A stretch of DNA of 64,000 nt from CAVUAF01 sp964460655 (lineage in GTDB: Bacteria > Acidobacteriota > Terriglobia > Terriglobales > Acidobacteriaceae): positions 1-64,000 of the forward strand of contig CAYWSH010000002.1 of assembly GCA_964460655.1 (NCBI GenBank), in the 5' to 3' direction. Of the stretch, positions 7,842 to 14,967 are shown piece by piece. A model generated the notes under the pieces. It made no database searches. It saw only the letters and a list, made by a program, of their open reading frames with translations, and had not been told where the DNA came from. A program made the translations under genes and the position numbers. The stretch's first letter is position 1. Every line of letters begins with the position of its first letter.

Positions 7842-10127
7842 CTAGCTCTTCCCCAGTTCGTCGAGCGCCTTGCGCGCATCGTCAGCGTGCACGAACTTTG
7901 GGTCCAACTGCAGCGCTTTCTGCAGATGCACACGCGCGCTCGTCTTATCGCTGTTCTTTTGATACGCCAGACCGAGGTGATAGTGGAAGCTGGGGTTGTT
8001 GGGTTCTTTCTTCAAGGCCTCTTCCAGCAGGTCGATGGCGTTGCGGTACGCGCCCTTGTGATAGTACGCCCAGGCGAGCGTGTCGGCCGTGCTCGTTATG
8101 TTGGGCAATCCGGTGCGGGCCGTCTGCGCCAGGGTGAGCGCCACATCATCGCTGCCGCCGCGCTCCAGCAGTAGGAACGCGAGATTGTTCGCGGCAATAG
8201 CGTTGTCCGGCTGCCGCTCCAGCACCTTCTTGTACGCTGCTTCTGCCTTGGTCTTGTCGCCGGCGTTATCTTGCGCCGAGCCTAGTAACAGCTGCAGGCC
8301 GATGTCGGACGGGTTGATCTGCAGCGCGTCCTCGTAAGTCTTGATCGCCGCGGCCGCTTCGCCGCGGTTCAACTGCACGGCGGCCAGCGCGCGGGCGGCT
8401 TCGACGTTGTTCCGATTCACCTCGACCGCCTTCTGCAGCGCGGTCTCCGCATTCGGAAGGTCCTTCATGACCTCGGCGTACACGCGGCCCTTCATGTAGT
8501 AGAGCGTCGAGCTGTTCGGAGTCTTGGCGATCTGCTGGTCGAGCGCGTCCAGCGCCTTTTGCGGCTGCTTCTGCATTACGTGCATCCGCACGATCGCCTG
8601 CAGCACGTCGGGGCTTGCCGGCGCGATCTCATGCGCCTTTTCCAGCATGCTGGCCGCCTCGGCGAACTTCTGCTGCGACAGCCGCATCTCGCCCATCATC
8701 AGGTATCCCTGCGCGTTCTTCGGGGCGACCTCGATGGCCTTTTTCAGGTCGTCTTCCGCTTGCTTCTCCTGCTTGTGCCCGAGCGCAGCACGCGCGCGGT
8801 AGATGTAGCCGGTGGGAAGATTCGGTCGCGCGCTGATCAGTTGTTCAGCGCTGATGGAGAGCTGGTCCATGTTGTTGGTCGCCAGCGCACGCTCCGCCAG
8901 GCGCTGATGGGCCTCCAGATATGCGGGACGCAGACGCACGGCTTCGCGCCACTCCGTCTCGGCGCTCTCGGGCTTCCCCGCCAACATGTAGGCATTTCCG
9001 AGGTAATAGTGCGCCACGGGATTGTCGGCCTCGCGCTTGATCACGGCCGCGAGGGCGTCCACGGCGTCGTTCGGCTTGCCGCGCTCCAACTGCACCTGCG
9101 CCTTGAACAGCGTGGCTTCCAGGTCCTTGGGATTGTCTTTCAGGATCTCGTCGGCGAGTTTGCCGGCCTCGTCGAAGCGACCCCGCAGCAGCAGCATCTC
9201 GGTGTACGACTTCTTCACCTTGACGTCTTTCGGATGGTCTTTCAGCAGCGAGCCGAACTCTTCCAGCGCCTTGTCGAAGTTTCCGCGGCCCACGTAGAAG
9301 TCGCCGAGCATGCGGTAGCCCTCAGGCACGTCGGGCATCGCCGCCTTGGCTTCGCGGAGCGACTGCTCTGCCTTGTCGGGTTGCTCCTGGGAAAGGTAGA
9401 AGCGGGCCAGTTCCATGCGGGGGCCGGCGTTCTTCGGCGCGATCTGTACTGCTTGTTTGAATTCCTGCTCGGCCTCGGGTACTCGCTTCTGCCGGACATA
9501 GAAGTGCGCTAGCGCCAACGGTGCGGTCACTGACTTGCTATCGAGCGAGATGGACTTCTTGAAGTTTGCTTCGGCTTCCGCCAGCTGATTGTTGTTGGTC
9601 TGCAGCACCGCGAGGTTCATGTAGAACCCGGCGTTGTCGGGCTTCAACTGCAGCGCTCTGTTCATCTCCTCCAGCGAGTCGGCGCCCTTGCCTTGCGCCG
9701 CCATGAGGTTCGCCGCCAGGGCGTGCGCCTCGGGGTTGTTGGGTTCCCGCTTCAGGACCATCTCGACGCGCTCGGTGGCGCGCTTGTAATCGCGGCCGAC
9801 CAGCAGGAGGTTGCCGAGGTCGAGCTGCGCCTTCGTGTGATTGGGGTCGATCTCCACCGTGCGCAGCAGCTCGCGGTACGCGTTCGTGAGGGCACCCATC
9901 TTCGCGTATGCCTGCGAGAGCTGATAGTGCCCCTCGGCGAACTTGGAGTCGATCTGCACCGCGTTGGCGAACTGGATCGACGCCTCGCGGTACTTTTCCT
10001 GCTCCATGTACCGCTTGCCGCTGTCGAGGTATTTCTGCTTGCGGACGTTGGGATCGCGCGAGCATCCCGTCAACGCTCCGAAAGTGATCGCAAGAAGAAC
10101 GAATACTACCCAATAACGATTGCGCAT
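7842..10127 (-). CDS. TPR-repeat lipoprotein, PrsT-like (first of tandem pair)
   Basis: A 761-residue lipoprotein, only one residue longer than its downstream paralogue. The signal peptide ends in LTGC with Cys22, then SRDPNVRKQKYLDSGKRY. TPR units fill the remainder, including DPNHTKAQLDLGNLLLVG, NPVAHYYLGNAYMLAGK and DNAIAANNLAFLLLERGG. The ATG at 10127 is chosen because the signal peptide starts there and a GGAG ribosome site lies 7 nt upstream; the frame is open to 10205 but that part is not signal-peptide-like. The predicted role is a periplasmic/outer-membrane TPR scaffold of the exosortase-linked polysaccharide system. The upstream region contains a sigma54-type element (10189-10204) and dyad repeats, so expression may be RpoN-dependent. 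Confidence 0.86.
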   Translation of the reverse strand: MRNRYWVVFVLLAITFGALTGCSRDPNVRKQKYLDSGKRYMEQEKYREASIQFANAVQIDSKFAEGHYQLSQAYAKMGALTNAYRELLRTVEIDPNHTKAQLDLGNLLLVGRDYKRATERVEMVLKREPNNPEAHALAANLMAAQGKGADSLEEMNRALQLKPDNAGFYMNLAVLQTNNNQLAEAEANFKKSISLDSKSVTAPLALAHFYVRQKRVPEAEQEFKQAVQIAPKNAGPRMELARFYLSQEQPDKAEQSLREAKAAMPDVPEGYRMLGDFYVGRGNFDKALEEFGSLLKDHPKDVKVKKSYTEMLLLRGRFDEAGKLADEILKDNPKDLEATLFKAQVQLERGKPNDAVDALAAVIKREADNPVAHYYLGNAYMLAGKPESAETEWREAVRLRPAYLEAHQRLAERALATNNMDQLSISAEQLISARPNLPTGYIYRARAALGHKQEKQAEDDLKKAIEVAPKNAQGYLMMGEMRLSQQKFAEAASMLEKAHEIAPASPDVLQAIVRMHVMQKQPQKALDALDQQIAKTPNSSTLYYMKGRVYAEVMKDLPNAETALQKAVEVNRNNVEAARALAAVQLNRGEAAAAIKTYEDALQINPSDIGLQLLLGSAQDNAGDKTKAEAAYKKVLERQPDNAIAANNLAFLLLERGGSDDVALTLAQTARTGLPNITSTADTLAWAYYHKGAYRNAIDLLEEALKKEPNNPSFHYHLGLAYQKNSDKTSARVHLQKALQLDPKFVHADDARKALDELGKS

Positions 10128-10178
10128 CCTTTGGCTCCAACTAGATATTTGCCGATCAGCAGGCAAGATTCGAGACAT

Positions 10179-10325
10179 TGCAATTATTTGCAATCCGTCC
10201 GCCACTCGCGGCGGGTTTGGGGGATAGTGGAACTCCTTATATCACAACTCTTTGGCGGTGATGCAGCGAAAATCAGCCCCGTCGGGCCGTGCAGTCGCTT
10301 GTCAGTCAATATGCAGCGTCTTGCA
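10179..10325. promoter_or_regulatory. TGCAR-N4-TTGCA dyads upstream of the TPR genes
   Basis: Three related dyads. TGCAATTATTTGCA at 10179-10192 sits inside an 18-bp inverted repeat (10177-10194) and overlaps the predicted -12 box. TGCAGCGTCTTGCA is at 10312-10325. A degenerate copy, TGCAGTCGCTTGTC, is at 10290-10303, exactly 22 bp from the previous one, i.e. about two helical turns. The upstream pair lies about 90-120 bp before the -24 box, where enhancer proteins of sigma54 promoters usually bind. The same dyad (TGCAACCCGTTGCA) occurs before the PEP-CTERM gene. The binding protein is not known. Confidence 0.45.
10189..10204 (-). promoter_or_regulatory. Sigma54-type -24/-12 element before the TPR operon
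   Basis: Minus-strand TGGCGGACGGATTGCA matches the RpoN pattern: GG and GC separated by 10 bp, with TGGC and TTGCA. The predicted start of transcription is about 50 nt before the ATG at 10127. No transcript data; the call rests on the match and on similar elements at two other genes of this locus. Confidence 0.5.
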
Positions 10326-10356
10326 CACACAAGAAGCGGATTTCAGCCAGAAAACG

Positions 10357-10382
10357 AAACCCCCGGCCGCGGCCGGGGGTTT
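10357..10382 (-). terminator. Rho-independent terminator after the PEP-CTERM gene
   Basis: A perfect 26-bp palindrome of C5GGCC/GGCCG5 type, flanked by AAA/TTT. On the minus strand it is followed by TTTCGTTTT. It starts 15 bp after the stop of the PEP-CTERM gene and separates it from the TPR transcription unit. Confidence 0.8.
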
Positions 10383-10397
10383 GACGACTCGTTCTGT

Positions 10398-11114
10398 TTA
10401 CGCGCGACGACGACGCGCGCGGATCAAGCCGGCGAGGCCGCCGAACATCAGCGCCATGCTGCCCGGCTCGGGAACCTGGCCGCAGTTGGAAACGCAGACT
10501 TGCGTACCCGTCTGGCTGTCGGGTCCCGTACCAAACAGGAAGGTCACGGAAGCAATGTCCGGTGCACTGTTGAATCCCGAATAAGTGACTACGAATTGCA
10601 CATTGCCGAGGAGATACGGATTGTGCGGCCCGTTATCCAGACCACCGGTGCAGCTTCCTGTGCAGGCAGCATTGATTGTGCTGTTGACGATCTCGTAGGG
10701 ATGCGTACCAGTGCCGCCGCCGGGTCGCAAGGAAACGTTGCTACCGTTCTGTGCTGTACCCCACGTGTAGGGCGAGCTTCCCGACGTTGCGACGCAGGTA
10801 CCGCTGGTGCAATCAATCACGCCGCCACTGGCGCTGACAGAACTAAGGCTGATGCTCGACGCCGTTCCGCTGGAGAAGGCAAAAATGATCCCGGTGAGCG
10901 TTTCGCCGATGGCGTGCATGGTCGGCGAAGTGTTCGTCAGGGTGATCGTCATGCCGGTGGAGGTGATGCTGGAAAATGTCGCTTGCGCGGCAGCGGTGTA
11001 TCCCGGGTCGGATGGTGCGGGACCGGAGGCCGTGAAGATAGTGGTCGCCAGCGCCGAGCTTGCTACCAAAGCGACCACAGTCAAAGCCATCGCTACGATG
11101 CGGAACGTCTTCAT
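10398..11114 (-). CDS. PEP-CTERM sorting-domain protein (exosortase substrate)
   Basis: A 238-residue secreted protein. Residues 1-23 are a Sec signal peptide (MKTFRIVAMALTVVALVASS, cleavage near ALA). The body is Ser/Thr/Gly-rich, with four cysteines in two CTSGTC/CTGSC-like pairs and one more pair near the end. The C-terminus is a classic PEP-CTERM signal: VPEPGS, a hydrophobic segment, then RARRRRA. In this family the exosortase recognises the PEP motif and cleaves or transfers the protein; the exosortase gene lies 0.85 kb upstream on the same strand. It is followed by a strong terminator. An RpoN-type promoter element is at 11151-11166. Function of the mature domain is unknown; surface or biofilm-matrix proteins are typical for this group. 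Confidence 0.88.
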   Translation of the reverse strand: MKTFRIVAMALTVVALVASSALATTIFTASGPAPSDPGYTAAAQATFSSITSTGMTITLTNTSPTMHAIGETLTGIIFAFSSGTASSISLSSVSASGGVIDCTSGTCVATSGSSPYTWGTAQNGSNVSLRPGGGTGTHPYEIVNSTINAACTGSCTGGLDNGPHNPYLLGNVQFVVTYSGFNSAPDIASVTFLFGTGPDSQTGTQVCVSNCGQVPEPGSMALMFGGLAGLIRARRRRA

Positions 11115-11150
11115 TGAACCCCCATCAGGACACCAAACTAGCCCAGTAAC

Positions 11151-11166
11151 TGCATTTTGGGGGCCA
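11151..11166 (-). promoter_or_regulatory. Sigma54-type -24/-12 element before the PEP-CTERM gene
   Basis: Minus-strand TGGCCCCCAAAATGCA has the GG-N10-GC spacing of RpoN promoters, and shares the TGGCCCC block with the element upstream of the regulator gene. The expected transcript start is about 25 nt before the ATG at 11114. PEP-CTERM genes in other bacteria are often under RpoN control, which agrees with this. Confidence 0.55.
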
Positions 11167-11265
11167 CGATGGGAATATCTGCCGCACCAATAGGCCTGCG
11201 TAAGCGATTGATAATAAAATGGTTACAGCATCCACAGGAAGCGCCCGGCGAGGCTGCACCTGCGT

Positions 11266-11285
11266 GTATGCAACCCGTTGCATAC
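11266..11285. promoter_or_regulatory. 20-bp inverted repeat, candidate activator site
   Basis: GTATGCAACCCGTTGCATAC: 9-bp perfect arms around 2 bp. Its core TGCAACCCGTTGCA follows the same TGCAR-N4-TTGCA rule as sites before the TPR genes, and lies about 110 bp upstream of the -24 box of the PEP-CTERM promoter. It also sits just after the epsI stop, but has no T run, so a terminator is unlikely. Confidence 0.45.
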
Positions 11286-11324
11286 TTGGCGGTCGCTTTT
11301 CCGAGGCCCTGGGGGGACGCCGAC

Positions 11325-11969
11325 CTAGCGTGGGATGTACTCATCCAAGGTCGGCATGAGTGACTGCGCGAAGTTGATGGCACGTTTCTCAGCCATCGCC
11401 AATTCCTCACCGCGCGGCAACGGCGTCACCAATCGCACCAGCGAACCGTCGCTGCGATTCATGCTTATGGCATCCGTCGTCATGTAGATCTTGGCCCAAT
11501 ACTCACTGGCAACGATGCGCCCATGGGCTTGATACCAATACAGGACGAGCTGCCGGTCCAAGCCTTTCGCCACGATGTAACGGTTCACCAGCACGGTATG
11601 GCCGTGCGAATCGCGCAGCGGGATGCGCGCGTCTTCGATCGGAGTCCATCCCGAGCCGGGCAGGCAATTCTTCGGCGAGTGGATGGTTGAGCCGGTGCGT
11701 TGCGTGGGGAAGTAGGCCAGAAAGACGTCCATCGGCGGCTCACCCGCACGGGCGAAGCCTCGCTCCGCGAATTCCCCGTCACCGAGGATGTCGCGCGTCG
11801 CCTGGTCTATCGAGATGTCGTGACCTTCCCACCCGTTGAACTGCACCGGGAAACTCGCCACCGGTTTACGCAGCGGAATGCGTTCGGGCTGGCTGCGCGC
11901 GTAGAGGAACGCACCCGTGCCGGCCAGCAAAGCAGTCATCATGGCAAAACGCAGCCATCCGGGTCGCAT
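11325..11969 (-). CDS. epsI: Exosortase-associated protein EpsI
   Basis: A 214-residue protein of the EpsI family (DUF3485), which is found with exosortases either as a separate gene or fused to them. It has an N-terminal membrane anchor (residues about 8-24) and the family hallmark HSPKNCLPGSGW with its conserved cysteine near residue 103. Other typical parts are FNGWEG and RYIVAKGLDRQLVLYWYQ. Biochemical role is not established; it is needed with the exosortase in polysaccharide/sorting loci. Its ATG overlaps the stop of the exosortase gene by one base (TGATG), so the two are coupled. Confidence 0.88.
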   Translation of the reverse strand: MRPGWLRFAMMTALLAGTGAFLYARSQPERIPLRKPVASFPVQFNGWEGHDISIDQATRDILGDGEFAERGFARAGEPPMDVFLAYFPTQRTGSTIHSPKNCLPGSGWTPIEDARIPLRDSHGHTVLVNRYIVAKGLDRQLVLYWYQAHGRIVASEYWAKIYMTTDAISMNRSDGSLVRLVTPLPRGEELAMAEKRAINFAQSLMPTLDEYIPR

Positions 11970-12859
11970 CAGGCAGGCACCTCGCGCTTGCGGCCGATCA
12001 AGCTCAGCAGTTGATGAACACCTAATAGCAAGCCTACCGAGAGCACGAAGATGATCCAGCCGGAGAATTCATGAAAGAAACCCTCGGCTTTCGCTGGGTC
12101 CCAGTACTCGACGCAGAGGCCCGTGCCAAAAATGCGCAGCGCGTTGGCCGCCACCGCGATCGGGATCGAGGAGAAAGCGAGCACGACGCGCTTCCATATC
12201 TTCGGCTCCAGGAAGTAGCCGTACATGACGGCGAGCGTGCCGAGGGTCATCAAGGAGCGAACGCCGCTGCACGCCTCCGCCACTTCCAGTTTCATGGCGG
12301 CGAGCGATAAGACATTGCCTTCCCGCAACACCGCAACGCCGACGTTGCTCAGCAGACCGGCAGCCAGTTGCGACGCCAGGAACTGCAGCGGGAAAGTGAT
12401 CTGGTTAAAGATGATGTTCGGGATCGGGATCATCAAAAGCAGGCAGGCCCAGGGAAACAGGAGTGCCTTGAAATGCTCCCAGCCGAGAAAATTGAGAATC
12501 AGGCCGGCGATCAGCACTACGATAGAGAACCGCGCCAGGAAGAGTTCAGCCCCCAAGGTCCCAAGCACTAGGATCATCAGCGCCAGACCCGATATCGCGA
12601 TCCCCCACCACGACGGGCGGGGCACTATTTTGGCTAGTTCCTCACGGCGCTGCCACGCCACGAAAGCGGAGAAGGCCGGCACAAAGAAGCCGTGGGAGAA
12701 ATTGGGGTCTTCCCACCATTGATTGACCAGGCGGACCAGTGTGGGGTAGTAAAGAATGCCGGCAAGGCCCGCCAGGACTCCCAGTTGCACCAGCCAAATG
12801 CGCGACCCGGATTCGAACGGCGAGGCGGGTTTGGCGGCAGACGTAGCGGCGGCGTTCAT
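11969..12859 (-). CDS. xrtA: Exosortase (XrtA-type)
   Basis: A 296-residue multi-pass inner-membrane protein with about eight hydrophobic segments. It contains the exosortase catalytic triad candidates: Cys197 in EACSGVRS, Arg242 in NALRIFGTG, and His263 in FFHEFSGW. The N-terminal motif DPNFSHGFFVPAFSAFVAW is also typical. Exosortases process proteins with PEP-CTERM tails, and one such protein is encoded 0.85 kb downstream. Subtype XrtA is inferred from the neighbouring chain-length, ATPase, tyrosine-kinase and sugar-transferase genes of the kinds that travel with XrtA; a different acidobacterial subtype is possible. The gene is divergent from the regulator at 13310. Confidence 0.88.
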   Translation of the reverse strand: MNAAATSAAKPASPFESGSRIWLVQLGVLAGLAGILYYPTLVRLVNQWWEDPNFSHGFFVPAFSAFVAWQRREELAKIVPRPSWWGIAISGLALMILVLGTLGAELFLARFSIVVLIAGLILNFLGWEHFKALLFPWACLLLMIPIPNIIFNQITFPLQFLASQLAAGLLSNVGVAVLREGNVLSLAAMKLEVAEACSGVRSLMTLGTLAVMYGYFLEPKIWKRVVLAFSSIPIAVAANALRIFGTGLCVEYWDPAKAEGFFHEFSGWIIFVLSVGLLLGVHQLLSLIGRKREVPA

Positions 12860-13309
12860 TGACCCTTGTTTTGTACGGCCGGATTCTGTCGCATCCTACT
12901 ACAGCTGCCGCGAGCGATTCTACGGGTCTGAACGGCCATGAAGGGCCTCGGCGACCATGTGCTTGCGACAAATGTGAAAAGTATTTCATCTACGTCCATC
13001 GGTTTTCCACTCGCCAGAAGTGCTGCGAGCCACTGAAAACAAAGCCTTTGGCGATTTGTGCTGCTGCAGCTACCACCGCTTCATCTCAAAAGGGTAATAG
13101 TTTTCTCTCTTTGAGAGGAAAAGATTTGTCCTTTTTTCCCCATCCCGTCGCCGTGATTGGAGCGCTAAACCATTCTAGAAAAACGGCTTACCTTGAGTAC
13201 ACCAAAGTAACTTCCACTTCTTGTCCATTGGCCCCGGGAGTGCATTAGAGTAGAGCGAACATCCGGTCAGGGCCCCATAATCCAGTAAAAGTGCCTTCCG
13301 GGAGGAAGC
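12860..13309. other. 450-bp divergent intergenic region between exosortase and regulator genes
   Basis: No convincing gene. It holds a sigma54-type element for the plus-strand regulator (13229-13244) and a hairpin-forming dyad at 13101-13121 (9-bp stem with one G-U pair, loop TTT), followed by a T-rich stretch around 13131-13137. The dyad is centred about 118 bp upstream of the -24 box. The sequence is less GC-rich than the flanking genes. No clear promoter for the exosortase gene could be picked out. Confidence 0.6.
13229..13244 (+). promoter_or_regulatory. Sigma54-type -24/-12 element before the regulator/polysaccharide operon
   Basis: TGGCCCCGGGAGTGCA shows the RpoN GG-N10-GC spacing, and is very like the element before the PEP-CTERM gene. 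It predicts a transcript starting near 13255, about 55 nt before the regulator start codon. Confidence 0.5.
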
Positions 13310-14275
13310 ATGCAATCGTCTGTCGCCAACGGCGCAACCGCGCCCGCGCACAGCGCTTGGACGCCGGCGTCGTTCGTCTACGGAAACAGCGCAGCGATGC
13401 GCGCCGTGGAGCGCGTGATCGCGAACCTCGCCGCCGCCGATGTGCCGGTATTGATCGTCGGCGAAAGCGGTACGGGCAAGCGAACGGCGGCCTACCAGAT
13501 CCATCAGCGTTCCGCCGCGAACCAGCGGCCTTTTGTGAACGTAGCATGCTCGACCCTGGGTGCCGATTTCTTCTCCAATCCTCACAACGGCAACGGACAC
13601 AACGGTGAAACGCTCCATGCGCACAACTTCCTGGCGCGGGGCACGATCCTGCTGGAAGAGATAGCGGACCTGGATGGTTCGCTGCAGCCGCGTCTGTTGC
13701 ACGCCATCCTGGGCGCCGAGCGCGAGGGCCAAGCCGGGCGATTAATCTGCTGCTCGCGCAAGAACCTGGAACAGGAAGTGCGAAATGGTCGCTTCCGCGA
13801 AGACCTTTATTACCGCCTGAACGGCGTTTGTCTGCGCATGCCGCCGCTGCGCCATCGCAAGGAAGATATCCCTGAACTCACACAGTTCTTCCTGCGGAAG
13901 TACGCCGCGCAGTTCCAGCGCCCCGAGCCGGTGCTGAGCGCCGATGGCATGGCGCTGTTAGTGGAGCATAGCTGGCCCGGCAATGTCCGCGAGCTGGAGA
14001 ACACGGCCCGCGCCCTCGTCGCCATGGGCGAAGAGGAGATGGCGCTGAGTGCGCTGCGCCGGCCGGCGCGGCGCGCACACCGTGCGGTGGAAGGGGTTTC
14101 GCTGAAAGAGGCTTCGCGCGCGGCTTCGCGCCAGGCGGAGCGCGAACTGATCCTCAAGGCGCTCTCGAAAACGCGCTGGAACCGCAAGCGCGCAGCGCAG
14201 GAGCTACAGATCAGCTACAAGGCATTGCTCTACAAGCTCAAGCAGATCGGCCTCGACGACTACGCGACGTCGTGA
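13310..14275 (+). CDS. Sigma54-activator-like AAA+ regulator lacking the GAFTGA loop
   Basis: A 321-residue regulator. Residues about 22-235 are an AAA+ domain of the NtrC class: Walker A GESGTGKRT at 51-59, Walker B TILLEEIAD at 112-120, arginine-finger region GRFREDLYYRL at 160-170, and WPGNVRELEN at 222-231. Residues about 275-314 are a Fis-type helix-turn-helix. There is no N-terminal receiver or other sensor domain, only about 20 residues. The L1 loop that should carry GAFTGA, needed to touch sigma54, is replaced by a Gly/Asn/His-rich stretch around residues 88-100. Walker B reads EE where DE is normal. An excellent GGAGG ribosome site lies 5 nt before ATG. First gene before the export operon, so it probably controls the polysaccharide genes, but perhaps not through sigma54. 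Confidence 0.85.
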   Translation: MQSSVANGATAPAHSAWTPASFVYGNSAAMRAVERVIANLAAADVPVLIVGESGTGKRTAAYQIHQRSAANQRPFVNVACSTLGADFFSNPHNGNGHNGETLHAHNFLARGTILLEEIADLDGSLQPRLLHAILGAEREGQAGRLICCSRKNLEQEVRNGRFREDLYYRLNGVCLRMPPLRHRKEDIPELTQFFLRKYAAQFQRPEPVLSADGMALLVEHSWPGNVRELENTARALVAMGEEEMALSALRRPARRAHRAVEGVSLKEASRAASRQAERELILKALSKTRWNRKRAAQELQISYKALLYKLKQIGLDDYATS

Positions 14276-14295
14276 CCGGACAAAAGGAGACACAG

Positions 14296-14943
14296 ATGGC
14301 ATTCATCCCCAATCCGAAATGGCTCGCGGTAGCGGCGCTCACCGCCGGCCTTGCGTTGAGTGTAGCGGCGCAGGAAAAGCCCAAGGAAGACAAGAAGGAC
14401 AAGTCCGACAAGCCTGCGGCCGCGGCGCCCGCGCCGGAGGCACCGCAAGCCCCTACGGAAGGCGAGTACAAGCTGGGAGCGAATGACGTCCTGACGATCA
14501 ACGTATGGAAAGAACCCGACTTCAGCACGCAAGCGATCGTGCGTTCGGACGGGAAGATCACGCTGAACCTGCTGGGCGACATCCAGGCGACCGGACTGAC
14601 GCCGGCGCAGCTGGGCGAGTCGGTCACCGAAAAGCTGAAGAAGTACCTCAGTGAGCCGCGCGTTACGGTGACGGTGACGCAGATGAACAGCCAGCGGATC
14701 TTTGTGATGGGCCAGGTGGGCCGCGGCGGTGCGTTCCCGCTGCTGCCGGGAACCACGATCATGCAAGCCTTGTCGTATGCAGGCGGCCCGAACCAGAACG
14801 CCAATCCGAAGAAGATCTATCTGCTCCGTAAGGAGAACGGGAAGGAAACGAAGTATCCCTTCAACTACGAGCAGGTGCTGAAGGGTGTGCACTGGGAGCA
14901 GAACCTGCAATTGAAGCCGGGCGACACCATCGTTGTTCCGTAA
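14296..14943 (+). CDS. Polysaccharide export protein (Wza/EpsE-like, SLBB domain)
   Basis: A 215-residue secreted protein. A signal peptide (to about residue 26, VAAQ) is followed by a Lys/Ala/Pro-rich linker. The poly_export domain comes next (YKLGANDVLTINVWKEPDF, IRSDGKITL-like VRSDGKITLNLLGDI), then an SLBB fold (RIFVMGQVGRGGAFPLLPG), ending LKPGDTIVVP. It should form the outer-membrane/periplasmic part of the exopolysaccharide channel. No lipobox cysteine is seen, unlike Wza. ATG 14296 is chosen because AAAGGAGA lies 5 nt upstream; a GTG at 14272 overlaps the regulator gene and lacks such a site. It is 20 bp after the regulator and 24 bp before the barrel gene. Confidence 0.87.
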   Translation: MAFIPNPKWLAVAALTAGLALSVAAQEKPKEDKKDKSDKPAAAAPAPEAPQAPTEGEYKLGANDVLTINVWKEPDFSTQAIVRSDGKITLNLLGDIQATGLTPAQLGESVTEKLKKYLSEPRVTVTVTQMNSQRIFVMGQVGRGGAFPLLPGTTIMQALSYAGGPNQNANPKKIYLLRKENGKETKYPFNYEQVLKGVHWEQNLQLKPGDTIVVP

Positions 14944-14967
14944 GGACCGACGCGAGCAGGAGCGCAT

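Noticed and set aside
9693..11117. 474-codon open frame on the plus strand across the TPR/PEP-CTERM boundary
   Set aside because: Crosses a strong terminator and is antisense to two well-supported genes.
11266..11285. Inverted repeat read as the terminator of epsI
   Set aside because: No T run on the minus strand after the stem, and the core matches dyads found near another promoter.
12859..13248. 129-codon open frame on the plus strand in the exosortase/regulator gap
   Set aside because: No family motifs, no ribosome site, odd composition; overlaps the sigma54-type promoter and the hairpin. Treated as non-coding.
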